From CAVTPD01 sp963736575 (GTDB lineage Bacteria; Bacteroidota; Bacteroidia; Cytophagales; JAAEPT01), in assembly GCA_963736575.1 (NCBI GenBank), contig CAVTPD010000001.1, positions 124,001 to 188,000 on the forward strand: 64,000 nucleotides of DNA. The letters run 5' to 3'. Positions 35,816-44,824 of this stretch are shown here, in pieces; positions within the stretch are counted from its first letter, which is position 1; each line of letters begins with the position of its first letter. A program made the position numbers and the translations under genes. A model generated the notes under the pieces. It saw nothing but the letters and a program-made list of their open reading frames with translations, was not told the DNA's origin and ran no database searches.

Positions 35816-36979
35816 TCAACGGGTGGCGATCACCTGCGATGTGAAGCCTTTCAAATAGGACGTTTCCGGAAGGGTGATCAGGACGGGATGGTCCGGCCTC
35901 TGGGTGTGCTCCGCAACCAGCCGCAGGGACTTTTTCGCATCGACTGAAGCGCTGGCGAGATTCTCCAGGAAAAGCTCCCGGGATGCGTGGTGTGAGCAGC
36001 AGAAAGTGGATAGCAATCCGTCTTTTTCCAGAAGCTTGAGAGCACGGAGATGTATTTCCTTGTAGCCGCGCATCGCATCCATGAGGGACTTTTTATTCTT
36101 CGTGAAGCTCGGAGGATCAAGAATGACGAGGTCGTATTCCGGTTTGGCTGATTTGAGGAAATCGAAGACGTTTGCTTCAATGACTTCAATTTCGAGCTGG
36201 TTCAGTTCGGCGTTTTTCCGAGCTGCGGCGCAGGCTGGGCCGGAAATGTCGACAGCGGTGACCTTGGCTGCTCCGGCTTTCGCGCATGCGAGGGCAAAGC
36301 CACCCTGATTGGTGAAGCAATCGAGAACGCGAAGGCCCTTGGAAAGTTTCGCGACTTCCGCGTGAGCCTGGAGTTGGTCGAGATAGAGGCCGGTTTTCTG
36401 CCCGTCGATGAGGTCGATTTCGTAGATGGTCCCATTGGCATCGACATTGAAAGATCCCGGGTTTTCACCATGGATCAGAGTGATCGATTGCTCCATGCCT
36501 TCGGCTTTACGAGAGGGGGAATCATTGCGGAGCGTGATGGACATCGGGTCCAGGACGGCGACCAGCGCATCGCGGATCAGGTCGACCCGCATATCCATCG
36601 CGAGGGTGGTGGTCTGGACGCAGAGGTGGTCACCGTATCGATCAACGATGAGCCCCGGAATCCCATCGGACTCCGACCAGACGATCCTGCAAAGGTTTTC
36701 ATCAAGTCCCGGTGTCTCGATTCTCAGGTTCAAAGACTGGCGGATGCGCCGGGTAAAGAAATCAAGATCCAGATCCTGTTTTCTTCGCGAGAATCGACGG
36801 GCGACGATTTGCGATGCGGGATTGTAGATGGCGGAGCCTAGCGGGCGGTCGCGAAAGTCCTTGAGCGAAATCACATCGCCGGGCTGTGGATTCCCGAAAG
36901 CTTTTTTTATTTCAGAAGCATAGATCCACTCGTGGCCGTGGAAAATTCGGGCACGGGGGGCGATAATAAGGCCGGGCAT
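35816..36979 (-). CDS. rlmI: 23S rRNA (cytosine) methyltransferase RlmI-like
   Basis: A 387-residue protein with an N-terminal PUA domain (LIIAPRARIFHGHEWIYASEI and GDVISLKDFRDRPLGSAIYNP), then an RlmI-type middle region (DGIPGLIVDRYGDHLCVQ, DLIDGQKTGLYLDQ), and a SAM domain with RVLDCFTNQGGFALACAKAGA, AVDISGPACAAARKN and the catalytic block LVILDPPSFTKNKKS, ending with STFCCSHHASRE. RlmI methylates a cytosine (m5C1962 in E. coli) in 23S rRNA. Length is typical. Confidence 0.92.
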   Translation of the reverse strand: MPGLIIAPRARIFHGHEWIYASEIKKAFGNPQPGDVISLKDFRDRPLGSAIYNPASQIVARRFSRRKQDLDLDFFTRRIRQSLNLRIETPGLDENLCRIVWSESDGIPGLIVDRYGDHLCVQTTTLAMDMRVDLIRDALVAVLDPMSITLRNDSPSRKAEGMEQSITLIHGENPGSFNVDANGTIYEIDLIDGQKTGLYLDQLQAHAEVAKLSKGLRVLDCFTNQGGFALACAKAGAAKVTAVDISGPACAAARKNAELNQLEIEVIEANVFDFLKSAKPEYDLVILDPPSFTKNKKSLMDAMRGYKEIHLRALKLLEKDGLLSTFCCSHHASRELFLENLASASVDAKKSLRLVAEHTQRPDHPVLITLPETSYLKGFTSQVIATR

Positions 36980-37042
36980 GGGCGCACTCTAGGTTTTAAA
37001 GGCCAGACTCCAAGGAATAAGAATCTTAGCCAATTGCCTCGG

Positions 37043-37816
37043 CTATTTTTCAAAGATGAGGAGATGCTGCCAAGGTAGGCCGGGCTTGTTTTCCAAAAAG
37101 GTGAAGCCTAGCGCTTCGAACTCGCGGATGGCCTGTGCGGCCGTCATCTTGTGGAGGCGCTTGATCGGGACTTCAGGATCCTCGGCCCGATACTCGAGGA
37201 GATAGATCTTTCCGCCCGGTTTGAGGGCGGTGTGTAGGGAACGGAGCATCTCGGCAGGATGGGAAAACTCGTGATAGGCATCGACCATCAGGGCGGCATC
37301 AAGGCTGTCTTCCGGCAGTTCAAGTGATTCAATGGTGCCAAGATGCGGTCTGACGTTAGCGATCTCGAGTTTTTGAGATTCGGATTTCAGGTGGTCGAGC
37401 ATTTCCTGCTGAATATCGACGGCGATGACCTCGCCATCCGGAACAAGGGGAGCGATCCGGAAACTATAGTATCCCGAGCCAGCACCGATGTCTGCGATCA
37501 CCGTATCGGGCGCAAGATCGAGAAGTGCGATGGCTCTGGAAGGGGCTTCTTCCCTTTCCCGGGCATCACGTTCCAGCCAACCGATGCCAGGGTGACCCAT
37601 GACATGCGAAATCTCCCGGCCCATGAACACCTTTCCGATTCCGTCCGGCGAAGCCTGGGTAAGGGTATATTCGGGAAAGCCTTTTTGCGCCTCATCGAGC
37701 GACGGTAGAAAGTCGTCGTCCACGGTTTTCGTAACCTCGTTTCTCAGCAGAACCAAGGGGATGAGGAAAATAGCGAGGAGGATGATGGGGATGAGAACAA
37801 GATATCGGGAGCTCAT
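37043..37816 (-). CDS. membrane-anchored class I SAM methyltransferase
   Basis: From ATG 37816 (MSSRYLVLIPIILLAIFLIPLVLL) 257 residues with one N-terminal transmembrane helix. The catalytic part has TVIADIGAGSGYYSFRIAPLV (motif I), GEVIAVDIQQEMLDHL (motif II), and LDAALMVDAYHEFSHPAEMLRSLHTALKPGGKIYLLEY. HVMGHPGIGWLERDAREREEAPSRAI upstream of the fold is typical of a family found in Verrucomicrobiota and Planctomycetes. The target is unknown. The frame is open 24 bases upstream, giving an alternative ATG. Confidence 0.8.
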   Translation of the reverse strand: MSSRYLVLIPIILLAIFLIPLVLLRNEVTKTVDDDFLPSLDEAQKGFPEYTLTQASPDGIGKVFMGREISHVMGHPGIGWLERDAREREEAPSRAIALLDLAPDTVIADIGAGSGYYSFRIAPLVPDGEVIAVDIQQEMLDHLKSESQKLEIANVRPHLGTIESLELPEDSLDAALMVDAYHEFSHPAEMLRSLHTALKPGGKIYLLEYRAEDPEVPIKRLHKMTAAQAIREFEALGFTFLENKPGLPWQHLLIFEK

Positions 37817-37971
37817 GGGAAGGGACCAAAATTGTTCCACAGAATCGCGATAAATCCACTATGGTCCTCTCGATTGATGACCGGTGGGAGTGTGCCGAAA
37901 GGTAGTTCCGCTTTTCGCGCTATGAGGTTGACCGGGCATGGGGTGGCAGGTAATATCCCGGCAATTCGCCG

Positions 37972-38523
37972 TTGAACGACGGCATCGATTTCGTGGTTAC
38001 CGATTGTCCCATACGAGTAGGAAATTTTGAAGGTTTCAGTTGGATTCGCTGCGAGGGCAAAGGTTCTTTCTTGAACAGTCCGGCGGTCAAGGAATTCGGC
38101 GAGTCGCGCATTTCGGCAGGCGAGAAGTGCGTCGTGATGGATCTGGAGTCGTGCACTGGCATGGACTCGACGTTCATGGGCACGCTCGCAGGACTTGCCA
38201 GCAGGCTTTCGGAAAGGGGAGGTGATTTTCAAGTGGCGAACGCAGGCGAGAAGAACAGGAATTCCTTGGAGGATCTGGGTTTGGATTTTCTGATGGAAAT
38301 CGATCCGGCGGATGCGGTTTGGAAGGATGTGGAGGAAAAAGCCAAGGATTTCCTCGAGACCAAGGTTGCCGGGATGAAGGCCGGGACGGAGCTTCATTCG
38401 CGTCATGTGCTTGAGGCCCATCAGATTCTTTCCGACGCGAACGAAGGAAATCGCGAAAAATTCTCAGGAGTGGTCAAGATGCTGGGTGACGAACTGGCGG
38501 AAAAATCACGCAATTCCCAATAG
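37972..38523 (+). CDS. STAS-domain anti-sigma factor antagonist-like protein
   Basis: A 183-residue protein with TTG start at 37972 and an STAS fold: SWIRCEGKGSFLNSPAVKEF, then KCVVMDLESCTGMDSTFMGTLAGLASRL, where the Ser of MDST is the usual phosphorylation site. A helical C-terminal extension of about 70 residues (EKAKDFLETKVAGMKAG...) is not part of STAS. The stop abuts the start of the SpoIIE phosphatase, so the two probably form a partner-switching pair. The matching anti-sigma kinase (HATPase) is not in the window. Confidence 0.82.
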   Translation: MNDGIDFVVTDCPIRVGNFEGFSWIRCEGKGSFLNSPAVKEFGESRISAGEKCVVMDLESCTGMDSTFMGTLAGLASRLSERGGDFQVANAGEKNRNSLEDLGLDFLMEIDPADAVWKDVEEKAKDFLETKVAGMKAGTELHSRHVLEAHQILSDANEGNREKFSGVVKMLGDELAEKSRNSQ

Positions 38524-39975
38524 ATGGCCGCCATGGATGATTCCGCGTGGTGGACACTTGGCGTATGCCTGCTCTTAAGTGTGGTCCTGCTGTTTGCTTT
38601 GCAAAATCAGCGCCGAAAAGCGAAACGAATCCGGGCGGCCTTCCGTGCGATGGCGGGCGAAGAGGAGCGTATGTTTACGTTTCTTCACAATCTGGGCCTG
38701 GCCATCGGCAAGGAGCCGACCGATGGAGCTCTTTCGAAAATGATCGTGGATGGTGTGTTAAAAGTCGTGGGCGCGCGGGGCGGTGCGATCTATTACGAGG
38801 CGGCGGATGCGGGTTTCCTGAATCCGGCCTATGTTTCGGAAGACTGCCCTCCGTTGGTAGCGATCCCGAAAGAGGTCGCTGAAAAAAACGAGGCGGATCC
38901 GAGAACACTGGAGAGCCACCTGCGGCGGGAGCGGGTTGCGATCGATACAGGCATGATTGGAAAAGGCCTGAGCTTGGAAGAACCGGAACATGTGGCGGAC
39001 GTGAAGAGCCACGAGGCAATGGTGGACCGCCCGGAGTTTTATACGGATGATGTTTCCGCGATGGTTTCGCCCTTGCGTTACGCAGGAAGAGATCTGGGGG
39101 TCCTTGCCGTCGCGCGACGGCATGCCGACGGTCGATTTTCCCAAAACGATTTCGCGGTCTTTCGTTCCGTTGCGGAACAGTCCGCTTTCGCGATTGGCAA
39201 TGCCCGCGTCCACAGGGACGCGAACGAGAAGAAAGCGATCGAGGGGGAGCTAAGAAACGCGCGCGAGGTGCAAAATGTTCTGCTGCCACAGGAGGACCCC
39301 AAGGTTGTTGGTTTCCGTGTGAACGGGACGAACCTTCCTGCGAAGATAATCAGCGGGGACTATTATGATTACATCGATCTGCATGATGGAAAGCTGGGCG
39401 TCGTCATCGCTGACGTCTCAGGAAAAGGGGTCTCGGCAGGGCTGCTTATGGCAATGTGCCGGAGCCTGTTGCGCGCCGTTTCACTTACCAACGCATCGCC
39501 TTCCGCTGTCCTTGCCGCAGTGAACGGATTTCTTTTTCCGGACATTCGCGAGGACATGTTCATCAGTCTCATCTACGGAATCCTTGATCCCGAGAGCGGG
39601 ACCCTTACCTACGCAAGAGCAGGACACGAGCCTGCAATGGTGTTCCGAAAAAGCTCCGGATCCGTTGAGATCTCGAAACCCCGGGGCCTTGCCGTGGGTA
39701 TCGATGGCGGGTCCGTCTTCGAGCGGGTGACGAAAGACGAAGTCCTTCATCTCAATTCCGGGGACTGCGTTCTCCTGTTTACCGATGGTGTCAAGGAGGC
39801 TCTAAACGCTCATGATGAAGAATTCGGAATGGAACGCCTGGCGGAGGTTTTTCGTAATGCGGCACCGATCGGTGCGGAGGCAATTGTGGATGGCGTCCAG
39901 GGAGCGGTGAGTGATTTCACGGGAGACGGGCCCCAACTTGACGACGTGACAATCGTGGCGATCGAGAAGAGGTAA
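38524..39975 (+). CDS. GAF-SpoIIE PP2C-type serine phosphatase
   Basis: A 483-residue protein: one N-terminal transmembrane helix (SAWWTLGVCLLLSVVLLFAL), a GAF domain at about 50-215 (GAIYYEAADAGFLNPAYV, MVSPLRYAGRDLGVLAVARR), a short coiled linker (ANEKKAIEGELRNAREVQNVLLPQ) and a PP2C/SpoIIE domain from about 255 with GDYYDYIDL, VIADVSGKGVSAGLLMAMCR and FTDGVKEALN for the metal-binding Asp residues. It should dephosphorylate the upstream STAS protein in response to a GAF-sensed signal. It directly follows the STAS gene. Confidence 0.92.
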   Translation: MAAMDDSAWWTLGVCLLLSVVLLFALQNQRRKAKRIRAAFRAMAGEEERMFTFLHNLGLAIGKEPTDGALSKMIVDGVLKVVGARGGAIYYEAADAGFLNPAYVSEDCPPLVAIPKEVAEKNEADPRTLESHLRRERVAIDTGMIGKGLSLEEPEHVADVKSHEAMVDRPEFYTDDVSAMVSPLRYAGRDLGVLAVARRHADGRFSQNDFAVFRSVAEQSAFAIGNARVHRDANEKKAIEGELRNAREVQNVLLPQEDPKVVGFRVNGTNLPAKIISGDYYDYIDLHDGKLGVVIADVSGKGVSAGLLMAMCRSLLRAVSLTNASPSAVLAAVNGFLFPDIREDMFISLIYGILDPESGTLTYARAGHEPAMVFRKSSGSVEISKPRGLAVGIDGGSVFERVTKDEVLHLNSGDCVLLFTDGVKEALNAHDEEFGMERLAEVFRNAAPIGAEAIVDGVQGAVSDFTGDGPQLDDVTIVAIEKR

Positions 39976-39996
39976 AGCCAAGAGATTTTCAAAAGG

Positions 39997-40513
39997 ATGA
40001 CTGCGGAAACGAAAATGGGAGATCTGATGGCGGAGATGCCGGGTGCGCGGAGGGCGCTGTTTGCGAAATATCATCTCGGTGGCTGTCAGAGCTGTGCATT
40101 CGATGATTCCGAAACGGTCGGGCAACTATGTGAGAGGGCGGAGTTGGACGCGGAAGAGGTGATGGCGCATCTTTTGGAAAGTCATAAACATGACCTGACC
40201 ATGCTGATGGAGCCCGGTGAGGTTGCTGCAATGGAGGATGTGATGTTCGTGGACGTGCGGACGCGGGAGGAATATCGAGGCGGTGAAGATCGAAGGCGCG
40301 CGATTTTTTACGCCGGAGCTTCAGGAGGAAATTTTCAAACAGAAGCCGGGCGGGCTGGTGGTGTTATACGATCACACCGGAAAATACGTGCTCGATCAGG
40401 TCGCCTGGTTCAGGGGCCATTCCATTCAGAACGCTTTCGGCTTAAACGGTGGCATCGATGCCTGGAGCCGCGAAGTGGATGCCAAGGTGATGCGATACCG
40501 TGTCGAGGTATAG
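39997..40513 (+). pseudogene. DUF1858-rhodanese protein, frameshifted near 40273
   Basis: The first frame (MTAETKMGDLMAEMPGARRALF) encodes a DUF1858-like four-helix domain with two Cys (GGCQSCAF), often an iron-sulfur or redox adaptor. It continues into the start of a rhodanese domain (MFVDVRTREEY). The second frame reads IEAVKIEGARFFTPELQEEIF and FGLNGGIDAWSREVD, the rhodanese end. Adding one base at about 40272 joins them as REEYIEAVKIEGARF. The rhodanese active-site loop that normally starts with Cys reads LYDHTGKY, so sulfur transfer by this domain is unlikely. Length would be about 172 residues. Confidence 0.7.
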
Positions 40514-40570
40514 GATACCACTGCCCCAATAATTCCCGAGGGGCTCCAATTTTAATTTCAAAAATGGGAT

Positions 40571-42205
40571 CTACAAAGGAGGAAACGGCTGCTCAGAGAT
40601 CACCCAGTCTTCGTTCTTCTCCGTGAAAGTTTTCATGGCCCAGTCGTGTGGGAAAAGGGCGACGAGCCAGCCGTTGGAATCTCGGGCTAGCGAAGTTCCC
40701 ATTGAGAGGGCGGGTCGGGCCTCGGGGGCGAGAGGATCGCCATCGTTGGGTTTCAGCCAGCGGGCGATCGTCCAATCGGCAGGTTCGACGCGGGTCTCGG
40801 CTGCGTATTCGCCCTCGAGCCGGTGCTGAAGAACCTCAAACTGCAGGGGTCCGACCGCTCCTAGCAGCACCCGTGAGGAAACTCCGGTATCCTCAAGAGG
40901 AGTGAACTCAGAGGCGACACCTTCTTTCAAAAGCTGCTCAAGACCGGATTGGAAGCGCTTGTATTTCGCGGTGGATTTGTTGGTCAGGTAGGAGAAACAC
41001 TCCGGTGGGAACCGTGGAATTTCATCGAACTTCACCTCGGCGGAGGTGGCGAGGGTATCTCCGATGAGAAGATCGTAGTTTCCCACCAGCCCGACGACGT
41101 CCCCGGCGAAAGCATCATCGACGGTTTCGCGATCACGAGCAAAGAGGCGCTGAGAGTTTGCAAGTCTGACGTTCTCGCCCGTCCGGGTATTGAAAACGTT
41201 CATATCCCGCTCGAACTGTCCCGAAACGATCCTGATGAAGGCGACGCGATCCCTGTGCTTCGGATTCATGTTCGCCTGAATTTTAAAAACGAAGGCGGAA
41301 AATTCCTTCGAAGCCGGATTAATCGCATGGTCCTCGCTTTTTCGTGGAATGGGTGGTGGGGACAGTTCGAGGAAACGGTCCAAGAGCAACTGCACGCCGA
41401 AGTTGTTTGCGGCGGAGCCGAAGAAAACCGGAGTGAGCTTTCCGGCCAGGACCTCCCCGACGTCAAAGTCAGCACCCGCGCCTTCGAGGAGTTCAAGTTC
41501 GTCACAAACCTGAGCGTAGGTAATTTCATCCACCGTGTCTTTGACCGACTGGTCCTCGATGCCGGAGACGTTCACAGGCGCTCGGAAGGAACCGTGCACC
41601 GTTCGCTCAAAGAGATGGACCTTTTTGTTTTCCCTGTCGTAAACACCTTTGAAGCGAGGGCCGTCACCCAACGGCCAGTTCACCGGAAAAGCCGCAATCC
41701 CGAGGACTGACTCAAGCTCATCAAGGAGATCAAGCGTCGGCCGGGCCGGACGATCGAGCTTGTTCATGAAAGTGAAAATCGGAACACCCCGCCTCCGGCA
41801 GACTTCGAAAAGTTTCCGCGTCTGTGCTTCGATTCCTTTTCCCGCATCCACCACCATCACGGCGGCATCAACGGCCGTTAACACGCGATAAGTGTCCTCG
41901 GAGAAGTCTTTGTGCCCCGGTGTGTCGAGGATGTTGACCACGCAGTCCTTGTATTCGAACTGAAGGACGGTTGATGAAACGGAGATCCCGCGTTGTTTTT
42001 CCAGCTCCATCCAGTCGGACGTCGTGGAGCGCTGGTTTTTCCGGGCCGTCACCGAGCCGGCGAGGTTCAGTGCGCCGCCGTAGAGGAGGAATTTCTCCGT
42101 AAGCGTTGTTTTACCAGCATCCGGATGGGAGATGATGGCGAAGGAACGACGGCGTTTCACCTCCTTTTCAAGAGCTGGGGAGGGGGTTGCGTAAGCGGAA
42201 AGTGA
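40571..42205 (-). CDS. prfC: peptide chain release factor 3
   Basis: From ATG 42205 (MSLSAYATPSPALEKEVKRR) 544 residues. RF3 is the GTPase that recycles RF1/RF2. Motifs: G1 SHPDAGKTTLTEK, G2 region RGISVSSTVLQFEY, G3 DTPGHKDFSEDTYR, G4 FMNKLDRPARP; the domain II/III end has GAVGPLQFEVLQHRLEGEY. Length is close to the family norm (about 530). The frame is open 57 bases upstream of 42205; the internal ATG is preferred because the N-terminus then matches the family. Confidence 0.95.
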   Translation of the reverse strand, partial: SLSAYATPSPALEKEVKRRRSFAIISHPDAGKTTLTEKFLLYGGALNLAGSVTARKNQRSTTSDWMELEKQRGISVSSTVLQFEYKDCVVNILDTPGHKDFSEDTYRVLTAVDAAVMVVDAGKGIEAQTRKLFEVCRRRGVPIFTFMNKLDRPARPTLDLLDELESVLGIAAFPVNWPLGDGPRFKGVYDRENKKVHLFERTVHGSFRAPVNVSGIEDQSVKDTVDEITYAQVCDELELLEGAGADFDVGEVLAGKLTPVFFGSAANNFGVQLLLDRFLELSPPPIPRKSEDHAINPASKEFSAFVFKIQANMNPKHRDRVAFIRIVSGQFERDMNVFNTRTGENVRLANSQRLFARDRETVDDAFAGDVVGLVGNYDLLIGDTLATSAEVKFDEIPRFPPECFSYLTNKSTAKYKRFQSGLEQLLKEGVASEFTPLEDTGVSSRVLLGAVGPLQFEVLQHRLEGEYAAETRVEPADWTIARWLKPNDGDPLAPEARPALSMGTSLARDSNGWLVALFPHDWAMKTFTEKNEDWVISEQPFPPL

Positions 42206-42273
42206 CATGAACGGGCGCGAGGGGATACGCGCTGGCGCGAAAAAGGTCAATGGCGCGGCCAACTTGAAAATGC

Positions 42274-42324
42274 GACGGCGGGTGCAGGGAGGCTTTCCTT
42301 TGCACCCGCCGTCTTGTTTCTTTT
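42274..42324 (+). terminator. strong hairpin with T-rich tail (terminator-like)
   Basis: GACGGCGGGTGCA (42274-42286) pairs with TGCACCCGCCGTC (42301-42313), followed by TTGTTTCTTTT. By structure it is a rho-independent terminator for the plus strand, yet no plus-strand gene ends nearby; the preceding gene, prfC, starts at 42205 on the minus strand. It may end antisense transcription into prfC or act in the leader of the 7TM-HD gene. A short ATG frame with a good ribosome-binding site (42334-42429, 31 codons) follows. Confidence 0.6.
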
Positions 42325-42567
42325 GGGGGGAATATGCAACGCGGTTTCTGGCCGGAAGCCCGCGCTGACTTTGAAATCATGGCCCGGTTCCGGTTTCTTG
42401 CCTATTACGCGATAGCGTTACTTGCCTGATATTAAAGATGTTCGAAGTTTTCCGCCATTTTGAGTCAATTGAAATGCGCATTGCCAAGAACTCGACGAGT
42501 CGCTAGTTTCCCGCTCTCCCGGAGGTGCCATCCGCACGACCGGCCGAAAACAACGAAGAACTTCATT

Positions 42568-44229
42568 TTGGGATTTCTTGATACTATCAAGCGCTGGCGA
42601 CTCGCTCAAAAGGGTTTCTCCGCAGGGAAAAAACGCCGGGTCCATGGTGAAAGCGCCACCGTAAGGACTTTGGAGGACAGCCAGTTCGTCAAGCTGGCCC
42701 TTTATGCAGCTTTCGCCGTGTGTTCGGCGGTTTTGGTTCTCAAGGCATCACCGGCGGCGACGTTTGCCGAAGATCCGTTCAAGGGAATGCTCTACGGCTT
42801 CGCTCTGGCTCTGACGGCCCTGGCTATGTTCCACGTCGGACACCAGCAGGTCTGCCGCCGCAACAGCCGGGTGATTCTGGTCCTGGGCGGTCTAATCGGG
42901 CACCTGTTGGTCGTTCGTTTGGTGATGGTGCTGGCGGATGCGGGAAGCATCCAGGAGACATACCGCTACCTTTTTGTGCCATGTGCCCTTGCTCCCATGC
43001 TCCACGGGGTGCTACTGGGGAGGACGGTCGGCAGTTTTTCCGCAGTGTATGTCAGCCTGATCGGCAGCTTGCTGGTGCCGGCGAATGACGTGATGAATTA
43101 TATGATCGTTAGCCTTGTGGCGGGTATGACGGCCGTCCTCTGCACCGATCAGGTAAGAAAGCGTATCAAATTGATTCGTGCTGGAATTTACGTGGGCATC
43201 GTGATGGTGATCCTTGCCCTGGTGCTTGGAAAACTTGATGCGCTAGGCGTTTTCGGAGGGCCGGGATCGATGGGCCGCCTTCAGATTCTTGGCACCGGAA
43301 GCGGCATTGCGTTCGCAACAGCGCTTGCCACGGCGATGCTTATCAGCGGTTTTCTGCCCATGTTCGAGGGTGCCTTTCAGCTGACGACGGACATCAGTTG
43401 GCTGGAACTGACCGACCTGAACCATAAGCTCCTCAAGGAGATGCAACTGGAAGCGCCGGGGACCTTCCACCATAGTTTGGTCGTCGCGGCCCTTTCGGAA
43501 GCGGCTGCGGAAAAAATCGGCGCGAACGCCTCCATGTGCCGGGTATGTGCCTACTTCCATGATGTCGGGAAACTCAAGAAACCCGGGTATTTTATCGAGA
43601 ATCAGCATGACGGAGGGGAAAACCCGCATGATTCCCTGACCCCGACGATGAGTGCGCTGATCATCACGGCGCATGTGAAGGACGGTGTGGATATGGCCGT
43701 GAAACACAAACTGAACCCTCGGATCATCGAAGTAATTCAGGAACATCACGGGGACTCTCTTGTATATTTCTTTTATCGAAAAGCTCAGGAGCAGAAGAAG
43801 GCGGAGATGGAGAAAGTGGATCGCCGCCTCGAGAATCCAGAGGACTTGCCCAAAGTGGAGGAAAAAAACTTTCGCTATCCGGGGCCGCGCCCGAGCACAA
43901 GGGAAAGCGGAATTATCTGTCTCGCCGATACGATCGAAAGCGCCTCCCGGACCCTCCGTAAGCCGACCCCTGCCAAAATCCGGGCGCTGGTCGAGGAACT
44001 CGTCCGCGCCAAAATCAATGACGGCCAGCTGGACGGATGTCCTCTCACACTTAGGGAACTCGCACTGGTGAAGGAAAGTTTCGCCAAAACACTGCGCAGC
44101 ATGCTCCACAGCCGTATTGATTATCAGAAACCGGAGGAAAGGACCACTTCGAAGGGCGCCTCCGACCTTAGCCGCGATCCTCGGGCACAGACCGGGCGAC
44201 TCACCGCGACGGCAGAGACCAGTGAATAG
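42568..44229 (+). CDS. 7TM-HD family HDIG phosphohydrolase (PgpH/YqfF-like), lacking the extracellular domain
   Basis: A TTG at 42568 (MGFLDTIKRWRLAQKG) gives 553 residues; the frame is open further upstream but that part looks unlike the family. Seven hydrophobic helices lie between about residues 50 and 270, then an HD domain: LLKEMQLEAPGTFHHSLVVAAL, CAYFHDVGKLKKPGYF (HD metal pair), ALIITAHVKDG, IQEHHGDSLVYFFYRKA. PgpH-type proteins degrade c-di-AMP. It is shorter than PgpH because the large N-terminal extracellular 7TMR-HDED domain is missing. ybeY follows after 18 bases, as in Firmicutes, where yqfF and yqfG are neighbours. Confidence 0.85.
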   Translation: MGFLDTIKRWRLAQKGFSAGKKRRVHGESATVRTLEDSQFVKLALYAAFAVCSAVLVLKASPAATFAEDPFKGMLYGFALALTALAMFHVGHQQVCRRNSRVILVLGGLIGHLLVVRLVMVLADAGSIQETYRYLFVPCALAPMLHGVLLGRTVGSFSAVYVSLIGSLLVPANDVMNYMIVSLVAGMTAVLCTDQVRKRIKLIRAGIYVGIVMVILALVLGKLDALGVFGGPGSMGRLQILGTGSGIAFATALATAMLISGFLPMFEGAFQLTTDISWLELTDLNHKLLKEMQLEAPGTFHHSLVVAALSEAAAEKIGANASMCRVCAYFHDVGKLKKPGYFIENQHDGGENPHDSLTPTMSALIITAHVKDGVDMAVKHKLNPRIIEVIQEHHGDSLVYFFYRKAQEQKKAEMEKVDRRLENPEDLPKVEEKNFRYPGPRPSTRESGIICLADTIESASRTLRKPTPAKIRALVEELVRAKINDGQLDGCPLTLRELALVKESFAKTLRSMLHSRIDYQKPEERTTSKGASDLSRDPRAQTGRLTATAETSE

Positions 44230-44247
44230 AGAACCCTTGGGGAAGCC

Positions 44248-44712
44248 ATGTCACTCGAAGTCATCATTGGAAATCATCAGGACGAGATCGAGCTTCCGCT
44301 TGCCTGGATGACCGCGCTGGAGGAGATCGGCGAAAAGGCGGCAGGCCTGGCTCTTGAAGCCGCAGCCGAAGCTGACAGTCCGCTCCACAACCTAGCGACC
44401 TTGGAAATTGCGATCGTCGATGACGAAACCAGCGGACGGGTGCACTTGGATTTCATGGAAATCGAGGGTCCGACGGATGTGATCACCTTTCATCACGGGG
44501 AAATTGTTATCGGTGCGGAGGTTGCGAAACGGCAGGCTGCGGAATATGGTGAGCCGCTAGGTAGGGAGCTGCTTCGGTATTTTGTTCATGGTCTGCTTCA
44601 CTTGGCAGGGCACGAAGACACGGAGGATGCCGAACGTTCGAAAATGGAGACAGCCCAGGAGGATATTGTCGGAAGGCTTTGGATGGACGGGATGAAAAAC
44701 CGACTGGTTTGA
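44248..44712 (+). CDS. ybeY: endoribonuclease YbeY
   Basis: A 154-residue metalloprotein for 16S rRNA 3'-end maturation and ribosome quality control. It has the substrate-side block GPTDVITFHHGEIVIGAEVAKRQA and the zinc motif HGLLHLAGHED. In most YbeY proteins the third ligand is a His ten positions after the first; here that position is Asp and a His sits two residues earlier. Size and context (next to the 7TM-HD gene) are normal. Likely active, but the altered third ligand is worth noting. Confidence 0.9.
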   Translation: MSLEVIIGNHQDEIELPLAWMTALEEIGEKAAGLALEAAAEADSPLHNLATLEIAIVDDETSGRVHLDFMEIEGPTDVITFHHGEIVIGAEVAKRQAAEYGEPLGRELLRYFVHGLLHLAGHEDTEDAERSKMETAQEDIVGRLWMDGMKNRLV

Positions 44713-44824
44713 ACTTTTTTCTAAGTTGTTCCTACTTTCGCACGTATTAACAATGAACGGTCGGAAATGTTGACTGGCCTCAAGCGCAGTATAACTTCCT
44801 CCAACCCGCAACGACCAAAAAACC

